Positions 54,206-61,857 of a stretch of DNA of 64,000 nt are shown in pieces. Each line of letters starts with the position of its first letter. Position 1 is the stretch's first letter. Below the pieces are notes generated by a model, which did not search any database, was not told where the DNA came from, and saw nothing but the letters and a program-made list of their open reading frames with translations. Both the position numbers and the translations under genes were made by a program. Source of the stretch: Thermogemmatispora onikobensis (GTDB lineage Bacteria; Chloroflexota; Ktedonobacteria; Ktedonobacterales; Ktedonobacteraceae). The stretch is taken from assembly GCF_001748285.1 (NCBI RefSeq), contig NZ_BDGT01000031.1, forward strand, positions 1 to 64,000. The letters are read 5' to 3'.

Positions 54206-54679
54206 TCATTGGTCCAGGGGCCGCGCGCTTAGCGCCGTGCGGGACTGGCGGCGCCGGTGGGACGCAGACGGCGGGTGGGACGCTGCTGACTGGGGGGTCA
54301 GGCGGAGCAGCAGACGAGCCAGGCCCTCCGCAGTAAAGCCCACTTCCGCGCGCAGGGCCTCGGGAGTGGCTCGCCGTATCCAGAGGCCGTGGCGGGTTGG
54401 CATATAGCGCACGCGGGCCGCCGCCTCCTGCCAGCGTGGTTCCAGGACCGCTAGCAGTTGCTGGGGCGTCCCCGGCTGCGAGGGATCGCAAAGCGGCAGT
54501 AGCTCCTGTACCCAGCGCCGCAGCTGCTGCCGCAGACGGATCACTCCGCGCAGGCCCCAACAGACCACTCCCATCCAGACCAGCAAGAGCAGACCAATGG
54601 GCAAGGAATGGGTCAGATAAGCGTTTTCCAGGGCGCGCCCCAAAGGCCCCATCAAATAGTCGACCAGAACGCCGATCAT
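54206..54679 (-). CDS. GutM-like membrane-anchored protein in the gat operon
   Basis: The 157-aa product has an N-terminal membrane helix (PIGLLLLVWMGVVCWGLRGVI) followed by a basic region and a soluble part (RYMPTRHGLWIRRATPEALRAEVGFTAEGLARLLL). The overall plan, one helix plus a small cytoplasmic domain, is like GutM, but the GutM core motif is not evident. It sits between gatC and gatA. Function is unknown; a local PTS regulator or scaffold is a guess. Confidence 0.65.
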   Translation of the reverse strand: MIGVLVDYLMGPLGRALENAYLTHSLPIGLLLLVWMGVVCWGLRGVIRLRQQLRRWVQELLPLCDPSQPGTPQQLLAVLEPRWQEAAARVRYMPTRHGLWIRRATPEALRAEVGFTAEGLARLLLRLTPQSAASHPPSASHRRRQSRTALSARPLDQ

Positions 54680-54849
54680 CGTTGGTTGGCTCCCTTTCTT
54701 CTGCTTGCTCTCCGTCCCATTAGCCTGGCCAGGCCAGGCAGGCCCTTCCTCGGCCCACGGCCAGCCGGGCGCTCGATCGCCCTGGTTCCAGCCGCACCGC
54801 GGCGGGCCAGAGCGATCCGCCCGCTGACCGTGTAGTGAGCCTGGCCGGT

Positions 54850-54885
54850 AGGCAGGCAGGCAGGCAGACAGACAGACAGACAGAC
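54850..54885. repeat. Tetranucleotide microsatellite between gatC and the next gene
   Basis: Four AGGC units (54850-54865) followed by five AGAC units (54866-54885). It lies 15 nt after the gatC stop and is non-coding. Confidence 0.85.
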
Positions 54886-54900
54886 GGTCCAGAGCTGCCT

Positions 54901-56421
54901 TTAGCCCTGGCCAGCGATCGCCTGGCCGCTGGCGCCCTCGGCCTCGATCCCGACCCCGGCTTCGTTCTCCGGTGTCTCTGCCTCCTCGCGCACGTAGAGG
55001 GCCTTATCGTCGATGCCGGGCACATGGGAGCGGCAATAGAGGAAGTAGATGATATAGCAGGCCACCGTGAAGGCCACCCACAGTGCCGACCAGATCAAGA
55101 AGACCGGTCCGTAGGAGCCAACCTGCTGCAGCGAGAAGAAGAAGACCAGTGCAAAGGAAATCAAGTGAGCGCCAGAATCGAGGCTAGAGATAGAGATTGC
55201 CCCCTTGGGGATAGCGAAATGGGCGCCCTTGGCCAGCACCACCGTCATCGGCGCCAGGAAAGTACCCACTGAGAGAATGCCGGCCATAAAGATCGTAGCG
55301 ATGATCACCCCACGGATCACATTACCGCGCGACCAGGTCGTGGCCCAGATCACCAGGAAGGGCAGGACTGCCAGATCGGTGAAAGGCAGCACATGGTTCA
55401 GGCCAAGGAAGCTGAGAGCGATCGCCAAAATGAGCGTGATTGGCACCATCAGCAGGGCCACCGTCATATTATTGGCGAAGCCGATCACAATAGCGGCATC
55501 CAGGCCGATGTAGAGTTCCCGGCCCGGGAAGCGCTGGCTGATGAACGTCTGTGCGCCCTCCGAGAGCGGAACCAGGCCCTCCATCAGGATAGCCACCATG
55601 CGCGGCAGGACCAGCATCACGGCGCCCAGCGTAATACCAGTCGTCAGGATCTTGGCGAAGGAGCCGCCGAAGTCGCTGCTCAGGCCCGGGAAATAGGCCA
55701 GGAGGCCGATGAGCAGGCCCAGGACCAGCCCGATGATCATCGGCTCGCCGACGATGCCGAAGCGCTCCTGAATGGTGCCGGTATCGGCGTGCAGCTTATT
55801 GAGGCCGGGAATGCGGTCCAGCAGCTTGTTCAAGACCCAGCCGACCGGCGACCAGTCGACGGTACTGCTGTGCGGCAGCGAGATGCCCGGCAGGCCGTAG
55901 TAGTCCTGGACGACGGGAGCCGAAAGGTCGGCCAGCTTGAGGATGAACAGCTCAGTGAGCAGGGCCAGCGCCAGGGCGATAAAGAAGTTGCCGGTGATGA
56001 CGTAGACGAAGGCCGCGGTAAAGATAAAGTGCCAGTAGTTCCACATGTCGATGTCGAGCGTCTTGACGAAGCGCACGACAATCAACAGCAGGTTGAGCAG
56101 GATACCCAGAATGAAGACCCAGGGAACAACGGAGACAGTGCCGAAGGAGATGGCGGCAGCCACCGGCCAGCCGACATCGATGACGTCGAGGTGAATGCCG
56201 AGGTTGTTGACCATCGCCTGCGCCGCCGGCCCCAGCGTATTGACCAGTAGGCCGATCACCAGGTTGATGGCGATGAAGCCAACGCCGATGGTGATGGCGG
56301 CCCGCAGCGAGCGCCCAAGAGGCATGCGGAAGATCATGCACAGAATAAAGATGATGATGGGCATCATGACGCTGGGGCCAAGATTCAAGATATAGTTGAT
56401 AACGCCCATAACAGCGGACAT
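54901..56421 (-). CDS. gatC: PTS galactitol-type IIC component
   Basis: The 506-aa permease has about 12 helices and imports a hexitol or other polyol while IIB phosphorylates it. Family features are NLGPSVMMPIIIFILCMIFRMP at the N-terminus, VDWSPVGWVLNKLLDRIPGLNKL, ERFGIVGEPMIIGLVLGLLIGLLAY and FPGRELYIGLDAAIVIGFAN. The C-terminal 40 residues are an acidic cytoplasmic tail. It follows gatB by about 185 nt. The true substrate may be another polyol such as a pentitol or tetritol. Confidence 0.9.
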   Translation of the reverse strand: MSAVMGVINYILNLGPSVMMPIIIFILCMIFRMPLGRSLRAAITIGVGFIAINLVIGLLVNTLGPAAQAMVNNLGIHLDVIDVGWPVAAAISFGTVSVVPWVFILGILLNLLLIVVRFVKTLDIDMWNYWHFIFTAAFVYVITGNFFIALALALLTELFILKLADLSAPVVQDYYGLPGISLPHSSTVDWSPVGWVLNKLLDRIPGLNKLHADTGTIQERFGIVGEPMIIGLVLGLLIGLLAYFPGLSSDFGGSFAKILTTGITLGAVMLVLPRMVAILMEGLVPLSEGAQTFISQRFPGRELYIGLDAAIVIGFANNMTVALLMVPITLILAIALSFLGLNHVLPFTDLAVLPFLVIWATTWSRGNVIRGVIIATIFMAGILSVGTFLAPMTVVLAKGAHFAIPKGAISISSLDSGAHLISFALVFFFSLQQVGSYGPVFLIWSALWVAFTVACYIIYFLYCRSHVPGIDDKALYVREEAETPENEAGVGIEAEGASGQAIAGQG

Positions 56422-56605
56422 GGCTGGTTCCTCCTACCCGTAGTGAGGATAAAAAGCCAACTCTTTGCGTACATCTCTACTCTTGCGCGCGATGTACGCC
56501 CGTTCGCGAACCTTGCGGTGATTGTCTGCTCTGTCTGCTGCGTGCCTGCCTACCCTCTACCTGCTTGCCAGGGGGTTCCTCTCTTGTTTGCTAGCGCAAC
56601 TCAGC

Positions 56606-56908
56606 TCAGCTAGCGCTGAGAGTCTTAAGATAGGCGGCAATCTCGTCGGCGAGCTGGTCGGCTCCCACGCCGCTGATGAGGGGCAGGCCGTTGAAGACCT
56701 TGACGGGCACTTTCACAGCGACCTGGGTGGTCGAGACGATAGCGTGTGGTCGAAAGGTGGAGACTTTGCCAGCGACTTCGGCGGCTTTACACGAGGCGGT
56801 TGTAACGCTGAGGCCGCGACTCTTGAGCAGGCGCTTGAGTTTGTCGGCGGCCAGGGTTGAGGTGGCGATCCCGGTGCCGCAGCTGACGAGGATGCGTAGA
56901 TCGGACAT
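56606..56908 (-). CDS. gatB: PTS galactitol-type IIB component
   Basis: The 100-aa IIB passes phosphate to the incoming polyol. The phospho-cysteine is Cys10 in ILVSCGTGIATSTLAADK, the usual P-loop-like site. A longer reading to 57559 has no ribosome site; GGAGG precedes the ATG at 56908. It is first in the gatB-gatC-unknown-gatA operon. The promoter at 57212-57241 carries paired SorC-type half-sites upstream of the -35. Confidence 0.92.
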   Translation of the reverse strand: MSDLRILVSCGTGIATSTLAADKLKRLLKSRGLSVTTASCKAAEVAGKVSTFRPHAIVSTTQVAVKVPVKVFNGLPLISGVGADQLADEIAAYLKTLSAS

Positions 56909-57211
56909 GGGCGGAAAAACCTCCTGGCAACTGGTCACAGCTCTGTGAAGTGCTCCCGACTCGTTTCTCCGCTGCCCAGCTGGAGACACGAGAGGGGCGA
57001 CGGCTCTTCCTTGAAGAGAAAATATCAGGAAGGAAGGCTGATGCTTCTGCTGGCCTTGTCCCGCGACGCCGCAGGGGGCCATATGTTGCTCTCCTCTGCT
57101 CTTCTTGCTCTCCCTCCTTTCAAAGGGCACACCTGAAGATTTTAAAATGGTCGATCGCTCGATTTGTAAAGTTTTGCCCTTACTATAAACTGCTCCATTC
57201 CGGTTGTTTCT
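56909..57211. other. Leader of the gat operon, no gene seen
   Basis: About 300 nt between the predicted gat promoter and gatB. Plus-strand short frames here lack ribosome sites. No clear hairpin terminator or riboswitch was recognised. Confidence 0.4.
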
Positions 57212-57269
57212 ATGGTACCTGATGGTGACGACTGTTGTCAACCCTTGTGCATAAGTGGACAATTGTTCA
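57212..57269 (-). promoter_or_regulatory. gat operon promoter with paired half-sites upstream
   Basis: Minus strand: TTGACA (57236-57241), 18 nt, TACCAT (57212-57217). Directly upstream of the -35 are TGCACAA (plus coordinates 57245-57251) and TGAACAA (57263-57269), 18 bp apart. The position upstream of -35 fits an activator. Confidence 0.65.
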
Positions 57270-57390
57270 CTGCCGCTCGCCCGGGCAGGGAAATGCCGCT
57301 CGTGCGCGCTGGAGGGCTGGACGCTGGCCAGAGTGGAAGATTGCGCGGGGAGGCGACTGGGCGGTTGCGGTTTTTCTCTATGCCGCCCGC

Positions 57391-57446
57391 TTGACATTCG
57401 CCAGAGGGCAAGGTATACTATGCACAAAATATCGAATGTGCACAAA
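57391..57446 (+). promoter_or_regulatory. ispD-srl operon promoter with paired half-sites downstream
   Basis: TTGACA (57391-57396), 17 nt, TATACT (57414-57419), a near-consensus promoter. TGCACAAA occurs at 57421-57428 and again at 57439-57446, 18 bp apart and overlapping the expected start site, a repressor position. Confidence 0.75.
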
Positions 57447-57455
57447 GGTGAAACG

Positions 57456-58190
57456 GTGTTCGACCAGCGGAGTGCAGCGAAGCACGTTGTGGCCATCGTG
57501 CTGGCGGCGGGCCAGGGCAGGCGTATGGGGCTGCCGATCAACAAAATCTTCCTGCCCATTCATGGCAAGCCGGTTATCATCTACACGCTGGAAGCCTTTG
57601 AGCGCTGTCCAGTGATTGACGAGATCCTGCTCGTCGCGGCGGCTGGCGAAGAGGAGCAGCTTGCCAAGCTAGCACAAGCGGCCCACTGTCAGAAAGTCAG
57701 GCGTATCGTCCAGGGTGGTCCGACGAGGCACGCCTCCGAGCAATGTGCGCTGGAGGCCCTGCGTTCGCGCATCGAGAGTGGCGAGATTGACCTGATTCTG
57801 ATCCATGATGGGGCCCGTCCCTTTGTGCTCCTCGAGCGCATCCAGCAGCTGGTCGAGGCGGCGCGTGCCTGTGGTGGGGCTATTCTGGCCATGCCGCTGC
57901 AGGAGGAGGAGCTGATCGTCGAAGTGGATGAGCAGCAGGCCATCTGCCGCCGCTTTGCTGGTCAGCGGGCCTGGCGGGCCCAGACGCCCCAGGCTTTTCG
58001 TGCGGCCTGGTTGCTGGCGGCCTACGATCGGGCGCGTCAGGACCAGTTTGAGGGGACCGACACGGCGGCCTCTCTGGAGCGTCTCGGCTATCCGGTGGCG
58101 GTGGTCGAAAGCGATCAGAGCAATCTGAAGATCACCACCGCTTACGACCTGTTGCAGGCCGAGCGGCTCTGTCGCCACTATGGTCTCTAG
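57456..58190 (+). CDS. IspD-like cytidylyltransferase heading the glucitol-PTS operon
   Basis: The 244-aa nucleotidyltransferase has VVAIVLAAGQGRRMGLPINK, IHDGARPFV, RAQTPQAFRAAWL, EGTDTAASLERLG and SDQSNLKITTAYDL. All are typical of IspD (CTP plus 2-C-methylerythritol 4-phosphate) and the related TarI group (ribitol 5-phosphate). The start is GTG 57456, because an upstream ATG at 57420 would lie on the promoter. AAAGGTG precedes it. Heading a sugar-alcohol PTS operon is odd for a housekeeping isoprenoid enzyme, so it may handle an imported polyol phosphate. Confidence 0.85.
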   Translation: MFDQRSAAKHVVAIVLAAGQGRRMGLPINKIFLPIHGKPVIIYTLEAFERCPVIDEILLVAAAGEEEQLAKLAQAAHCQKVRRIVQGGPTRHASEQCALEALRSRIESGEIDLILIHDGARPFVLLERIQQLVEAARACGGAILAMPLQEEELIVEVDEQQAICRRFAGQRAWRAQTPQAFRAAWLLAAYDRARQDQFEGTDTAASLERLGYPVAVVESDQSNLKITTAYDLLQAERLCRHYGL

Positions 58191-58251
58191 GCGGGTCGGA
58201 GGCCGGGTCAGGTGGCTTACCTATTTCTTTCTGATTGGAAGTAGGCTCTGT

Positions 58252-58264
58252 CTAACGACGTTAG
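58252..58264. promoter_or_regulatory. 13-bp palindrome in the ispD downstream gap
   Basis: CTAACG, A, CGTTAG. Its role is unknown. It lies in the 230-nt gap before the zinc-ribbon gene. Confidence 0.3.
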
Positions 58265-58420
58265 TGACACTTCGCCTTGCTGGCAATGCGTGATGGAGGG
58301 CAGGCCCTGGCCGGGCGGGCTGGGCTAGCGAGAGCGCCTTGAGCAAGCGCTTCAGCCAGAGCTGTCCTGTTCGTCTCCATCGCTGATCGATCGTCGAGGA
58401 AAGAGGGGGCGTCGCTCGCT

Positions 58421-58726
58421 ATGATAGCCTGCCAGACTGAACTGGACTGCCTCTACTGCGGTCGTCCGACGGTGCACACGGTCTTTTATGCCTCGCTCTA
58501 TATCAAGCGGATCGTCTGCCATCGTTGTGCCCACGCCGTTGAAAAGCCAGCGGCTGTCTTACTCCGCCAATATTGTCGTGATCTCCCCTGGCGTGCCACC
58601 GCCCTCGCGCGTCGCTTAAAGCATGAGGCGCAGGCCGATCCACTGCTCTTCGTCTCCAGCTTGCCCCGGCGCGTGGTCAACAAACCGATCGAGCTTTCCC
58701 GTGAGCTAGCCGAGGTCTGTCTGTAG
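58421..58726 (+). CDS. Small zinc-ribbon-like protein of PTS operons (101 aa)
   Basis: MIACQTELDCLYCGRPTVHTVFYASLYIKRIVCHRCAHAVEKP has two CxxC pairs (Cys10/Cys13 and Cys33/Cys36), a likely zinc site. A helical C-terminal half follows (RATALARRLKHEAQ). Small proteins of this kind, annotated only as bh protein, occur beside gutM in other sorbitol-type PTS operons as far as I recall. The role is unknown. Confidence 0.7.
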   Translation: MIACQTELDCLYCGRPTVHTVFYASLYIKRIVCHRCAHAVEKPAAVLLRQYCRDLPWRATALARRLKHEAQADPLLFVSSLPRRVVNKPIELSRELAEVCL

Positions 58727-58796
58727 GAGCGAAGTTCTTCGCGGCTCCAGACGGCCACGCGCTCGCCGCGTTAGAGTATGACATCAGGAGGTTCGT

Positions 58797-59246
58797 ATGA
58801 TCGAGCAAGTTGCCCTCGCTGCCCTGGTGGCCTGGTGCCTGCAGCTGGCTCTGGCCTACTGGCAGGCGCGGCGCTTCTATCGCGACGTGAGTCGTCTGCG
58901 CCGGCTCGGGCCTTGCGCCACTGCGATGGCTGGGGGGCGTTACCGCGGGCGCACCTATGTGGTGCTTGTGGCCCATCCCAAGCGGCGGGCTATTCTCGCT
59001 GCCCGGCAACTCAGTGGCTTCACGGTCTTTGCGCGGCTCCGTCCCCTGCCCCAGGTTGAGGGGCGTCCGCTCGACGAGCTACTCGTTCCCGAGACGCTTG
59101 GGGCGCTTGGGCTGAAGCCGCGCCTGATCGAGGCGGTCAGGACCGCTGCCAGCACGCTTCAGGACTCCTTCGAGCGTCAGACCGCGAAGGTAGCTGGTGG
59201 GGGAAACGTGCTCCCCCCGCGGACGTCGCTGCAGCCGCTGGCTTGA
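58797..59246 (+). CDS. gutM: GutM-type glucitol operon activator
   Basis: The 149-aa product has an N-terminal membrane helix (VALAALVAWCLQLALAYWQ), then FYRDVSRLRRLGPCATAMAGGRYRGRTYVVLV, the conserved GutM core. In E. coli GutM activates the glucitol operon together with GutR. Here the DNA-binding partner would be the SorC protein, which is inference. The ATG follows AGGAGG. Confidence 0.88.
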   Translation: MIEQVALAALVAWCLQLALAYWQARRFYRDVSRLRRLGPCATAMAGGRYRGRTYVVLVAHPKRRAILAARQLSGFTVFARLRPLPQVEGRPLDELLVPETLGALGLKPRLIEAVRTAASTLQDSFERQTAKVAGGGNVLPPRTSLQPLA

Positions 59247-59418
59247 AAGGTGGGTAATCACTCACTCGGCTTACTCGCCAAGGCACTCGCTCAGCTCTTC
59301 TCACTGCTGAGTAGTCCTCGCCGGCTGCTACCTGGCTCTGGTCCTGGCCAGCTGGCCTGTGTGGTGGTCTGAGAGGACAAAAGATTGTCACAATGTCCTT
59401 TTGTCTGGAGGTGACTCT

Positions 59419-60039
59419 GTGGAGATCGCAGCCCGTATTGCCGAAGGCTTCATCGGCATGTTCCAAAAGGGGGGGACGACCTTTGTTGGTCTGGTCACGG
59501 GCATCATCCCCCTGTTGATCGTGCTGATGACTGCCGTCAATGCCCTGGTGCGCCTCATTGGCCCCGAACGGATCGACAAGGTGGCCATGATCAGTAGCCG
59601 CAATGTCCTGCTGCGCTATCTGGTCCTGCCCTTTCTGGCCGTCTTCTTCCTGACTAACCCGATGGCCTACACGATGGGGCGCTTTCTGCCGGAGAAGCAG
59701 AAGCCGGCCTTCTATGATGCGGCGGTGTCTTTTGTCCATCCCATTCTTGGTCTCTTTCCCCATGCCAATCCGGGTGAGATCTTTGTCTGGGCTGGTATTG
59801 CGGCGGGCATTACCAAGCTTGGGCTGGGGCTAGGGGATCTGGCGATTCGCTATTTCCTGGTGGGCCTGTTAGTGATCTTTATTCGCGGGCTGGTGACGGA
59901 GCGCATCACGGCCATCATGTGGGCGCGGCGCTCGGTGCCCGAGGGCCAGAGCCAGGGTGAGGAGTCAACGTCGGCAGCCGAGGCGGCCCCTGCTGTGGAA
60001 GCGGGCGGGGCGGCCTTCGCTAGCGGAGAGGAGGCGTAG
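59419..60039 (+). CDS. srlA: PTS glucitol/sorbitol-type IIC component
   Basis: The 206-aa permease starts at GTG 59419 with CTGGAGGTG upstream. It has FIGMFQKGGTTFVGLVTGIIP, MISSRNVLLRYLVLPFLAVFFLTNPMAYTMGRFLP in adjoining parts, and LGLFPHANPGEIFVW, all typical of SrlA/GutA. The C-terminal 30 residues are a Ser/Glu/Ala-rich cytoplasmic tail. It forms the sugar channel with the SrlE membrane half encoded next. Confidence 0.92.
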   Translation: MEIAARIAEGFIGMFQKGGTTFVGLVTGIIPLLIVLMTAVNALVRLIGPERIDKVAMISSRNVLLRYLVLPFLAVFFLTNPMAYTMGRFLPEKQKPAFYDAAVSFVHPILGLFPHANPGEIFVWAGIAAGITKLGLGLGDLAIRYFLVGLLVIFIRGLVTERITAIMWARRSVPEGQSQGEESTSAAEAAPAVEAGGAAFASGEEA

Positions 60040-60041
60040 TC

Positions 60042-60587
60042 ATGCAAGTTGTGGCGCGTGGTCTGGAGGCCATTGGGCGGGCCGTTGGCAATGTGGTCGG
60101 CATCCTGTATCAGGCTGGCCGTGACACCATTGACCAGGTGATCCGCAATATTCTGCCGTTCATGGCCTTCATTAGTATGGTCATTGGCATCATTCTCTAC
60201 ACGGGGATTGGCAACATTATTGCTCATACCCTGTCGCCGCTGGCCTCGAATATTTTCGGGCTGCTGCTGATGTCGGTGATCTGTGCCATTCCGATTCTGT
60301 CGCCGTTGCTGGGTCCCGGGGCGGTGATCGCCCAGGTTGTGGGGACGCTGCTGGGCGTGGAGATTGGCCTGGGCCATATTCCGGCGCAGTATGCGCTGCC
60401 GGCCCTCTTTGCTATTAATCCGCAGGTCGGTTGTGACTTTATCCCGGTCGGGTTGGCGCTTGGTGAGGCCGAGCCGGAGACGACCGAGATCGGGGTGCCA
60501 GCGGTTTTGATGTCGCGCCTGATCACGGGGCCGCTGGCGGTGGTCATTGCCTATCTGGCCAGCTTTGGGATGTATGCCGGCCATTAG
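60042..60587 (+). CDS. PTS glucitol-type SrlE membrane half (IIC2), split from IIB
   Basis: The 181-aa product equals the C-terminal membrane part of E. coli SrlE. It has the helices IRNILPFMAFISMVIGIILYTGIGNIIA and LSPLLGPGAVIAQVVGTLLGVEIGLGHIP, and NPQVGCDFIPVGLALGEAEPETTEIGVPAVL. In E. coli this follows the IIB domain in one protein. Here it is a separate gene that precedes IIB. It starts 2 nt after the srlA stop. Confidence 0.88.
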   Translation: MQVVARGLEAIGRAVGNVVGILYQAGRDTIDQVIRNILPFMAFISMVIGIILYTGIGNIIAHTLSPLASNIFGLLLMSVICAIPILSPLLGPGAVIAQVVGTLLGVEIGLGHIPAQYALPALFAINPQVGCDFIPVGLALGEAEPETTEIGVPAVLMSRLITGPLAVVIAYLASFGMYAGH

Positions 60588-60793
60588 GGCTGGCTGAGTG
60601 AATGAATGAGTGAGTGGGGGTGGATAGGGAGGGGTGGAGGGAGGTTGTGCTGTGGCTCAGGCCGGGCGGGGTGACGGCGATGGTGGATTACTCTCGCTGC
60701 GCGGCGTTGGTTGCCCGAGGCTGGCTGGTTGGCCTGTTGCCTGTCTGCCTGGTCTGGGCCTGATCGCTTGAGGAGAGAAAGGAGTGTGCGACG

Positions 60794-61171
60794 ATGCCTT
60801 ATCGTGCTGTGAAGATTGCGCGAGGACGCGGTGGCTGGGGCGGGCCGCTGGTTGTCAAGCCCGAGCCAGGAAAGGATCTGATCTATTGCGTGACCGGTGG
60901 GGGCATTCATCCGGTGGCGCAGCGCATTGCGGAGCTGAGTGGCGGGCGAGCTTTCGATGGCTTTCGTTCGTCGGCCCCTGAGAAGCAGATTGCCTGTGTG
61001 GTGATTGACTGCGGCGGGACGGCGCGCATCGGGGTCTATCCGATGAAGAAGATTCTGACTATCGATGTGAAGCCGAGTTCGCCCTCGGGGCCGCTGATGA
61101 AGTTCATCACGGAGCAGCTCTTTGTGTCGGGGGTGCGCCCCGAGGATGTGACGCTGCTTGAGGAGTCCTGA
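60794..61171 (+). CDS. PTS glucitol-type IIB domain as a separate gene
   Basis: The 125-aa product equals the N-terminal IIB part of SrlE: VKIARGRGGWGGPLVVKP, CVTGGGIHPVAQRIAELSG, and VIDCGGTARIGVYP with the probable phospho-cysteine Cys73. AAAGGAG precedes the ATG. A 206-nt spacer with TGAG/TGAA short repeats (60595-60625) separates it from the membrane half. Confidence 0.9.
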   Translation: MPYRAVKIARGRGGWGGPLVVKPEPGKDLIYCVTGGGIHPVAQRIAELSGGRAFDGFRSSAPEKQIACVVIDCGGTARIGVYPMKKILTIDVKPSSPSGPLMKFITEQLFVSGVRPEDVTLLEES

Positions 61172-61338
61172 TGACGGGGGCTGGTCGGGCCTCGCTCTCG
61201 TTGGCGCTGGCTGGTGCTCTTTGGGCTGCTGGCGAGGGTGGAGTCAGCGCAGGGGCGAGGCAAGGCTGGCGCTGAGTTGTCTAGAGGGCGGGCGGCTGTT
61301 GTGAGCGCTTACTCAAGGAGGGAGGAGGAGAGACGGCT

Positions 61339-61857
61339 ATGTCTCTGCTGCGTTTCAATCACTTTCTTGGGGCGGGAATGGCGGGCGCCGAGGGGGCGGG
61401 GACTGCTGGGGAGGGGGTGGAGCTGGGTGCGGGGAGGCGGGTTTTGCTCAAGTATCGGGCGATGATTGGGGAGATTGGGCCGCAGGTGCCGGAGTTCCTG
61501 CCGCATGGCATTTTGATTTTCTTTGGTCCGCAGGCGCCGGCGGAGCTGCGCGAGGTCTCGCTTGTCCATTCGGGGGCGACGTTGCAGGGGGCGATCGAGG
61601 TGGGCGACTGGCTTTGCTTCCGGGAGCCGTCTGACGATGGCGGCGAGGTAGGTCGGGTGTTCACGTATCGGGTGACGGCGGTCGGCGAGGTGGCCAGTGC
61701 CAATCTGGCCGAGCTGGGTCATCTGGTGGTGCATTTCGATGGCGCGGCGGAGGCGGCGCTGCCCGGGACGATCTCGGTGGAGCCGGCTCTGCTCCATCTG
61801 CCCCCGGTGGGAACCATTCTGGAATTGCTCAGACTGGAGGATTGCCACGAGCTATGA
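61339..61857 (+). CDS. srlB: PTS glucitol/sorbitol-type IIA component
   Basis: The 172-aa product carries the SrlB fold: YRAMIGEIGPQVPEFL, ILIFFGPQAPAELREVSLVHSG with the likely active His77, YRVTAVGEVASANLAELGHLVVHFDG, and LPGTISVE. It is about 50 residues longer than E. coli SrlB. Most of the extra is a Gly/Ala-rich N-terminal stretch (GAGMAGAEGAGTAGEG). Its stop overlaps the next start (ATGA). Confidence 0.88.
   Translation: MSLLRFNHFLGAGMAGAEGAGTAGEGVELGAGRRVLLKYRAMIGEIGPQVPEFLPHGILIFFGPQAPAELREVSLVHSGATLQGAIEVGDWLCFREPSDDGGEVGRVFTYRVTAVGEVASANLAELGHLVVHFDGAAEAALPGTISVEPALLHLPPVGTILELLRLEDCHEL

Noticed and set aside
55393-56250. 285-codon plus-strand frame
   Set aside because: Antisense to gatC, which has clear family motifs; the frame gives an Asp/Gln/His-rich product with no motif.
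57255-57455. N-terminal extension of the IspD-like gene
   Set aside because: The extension would cover both divergent promoters and the operator repeats; GTG at 57456 with AAAGGTG fits better.
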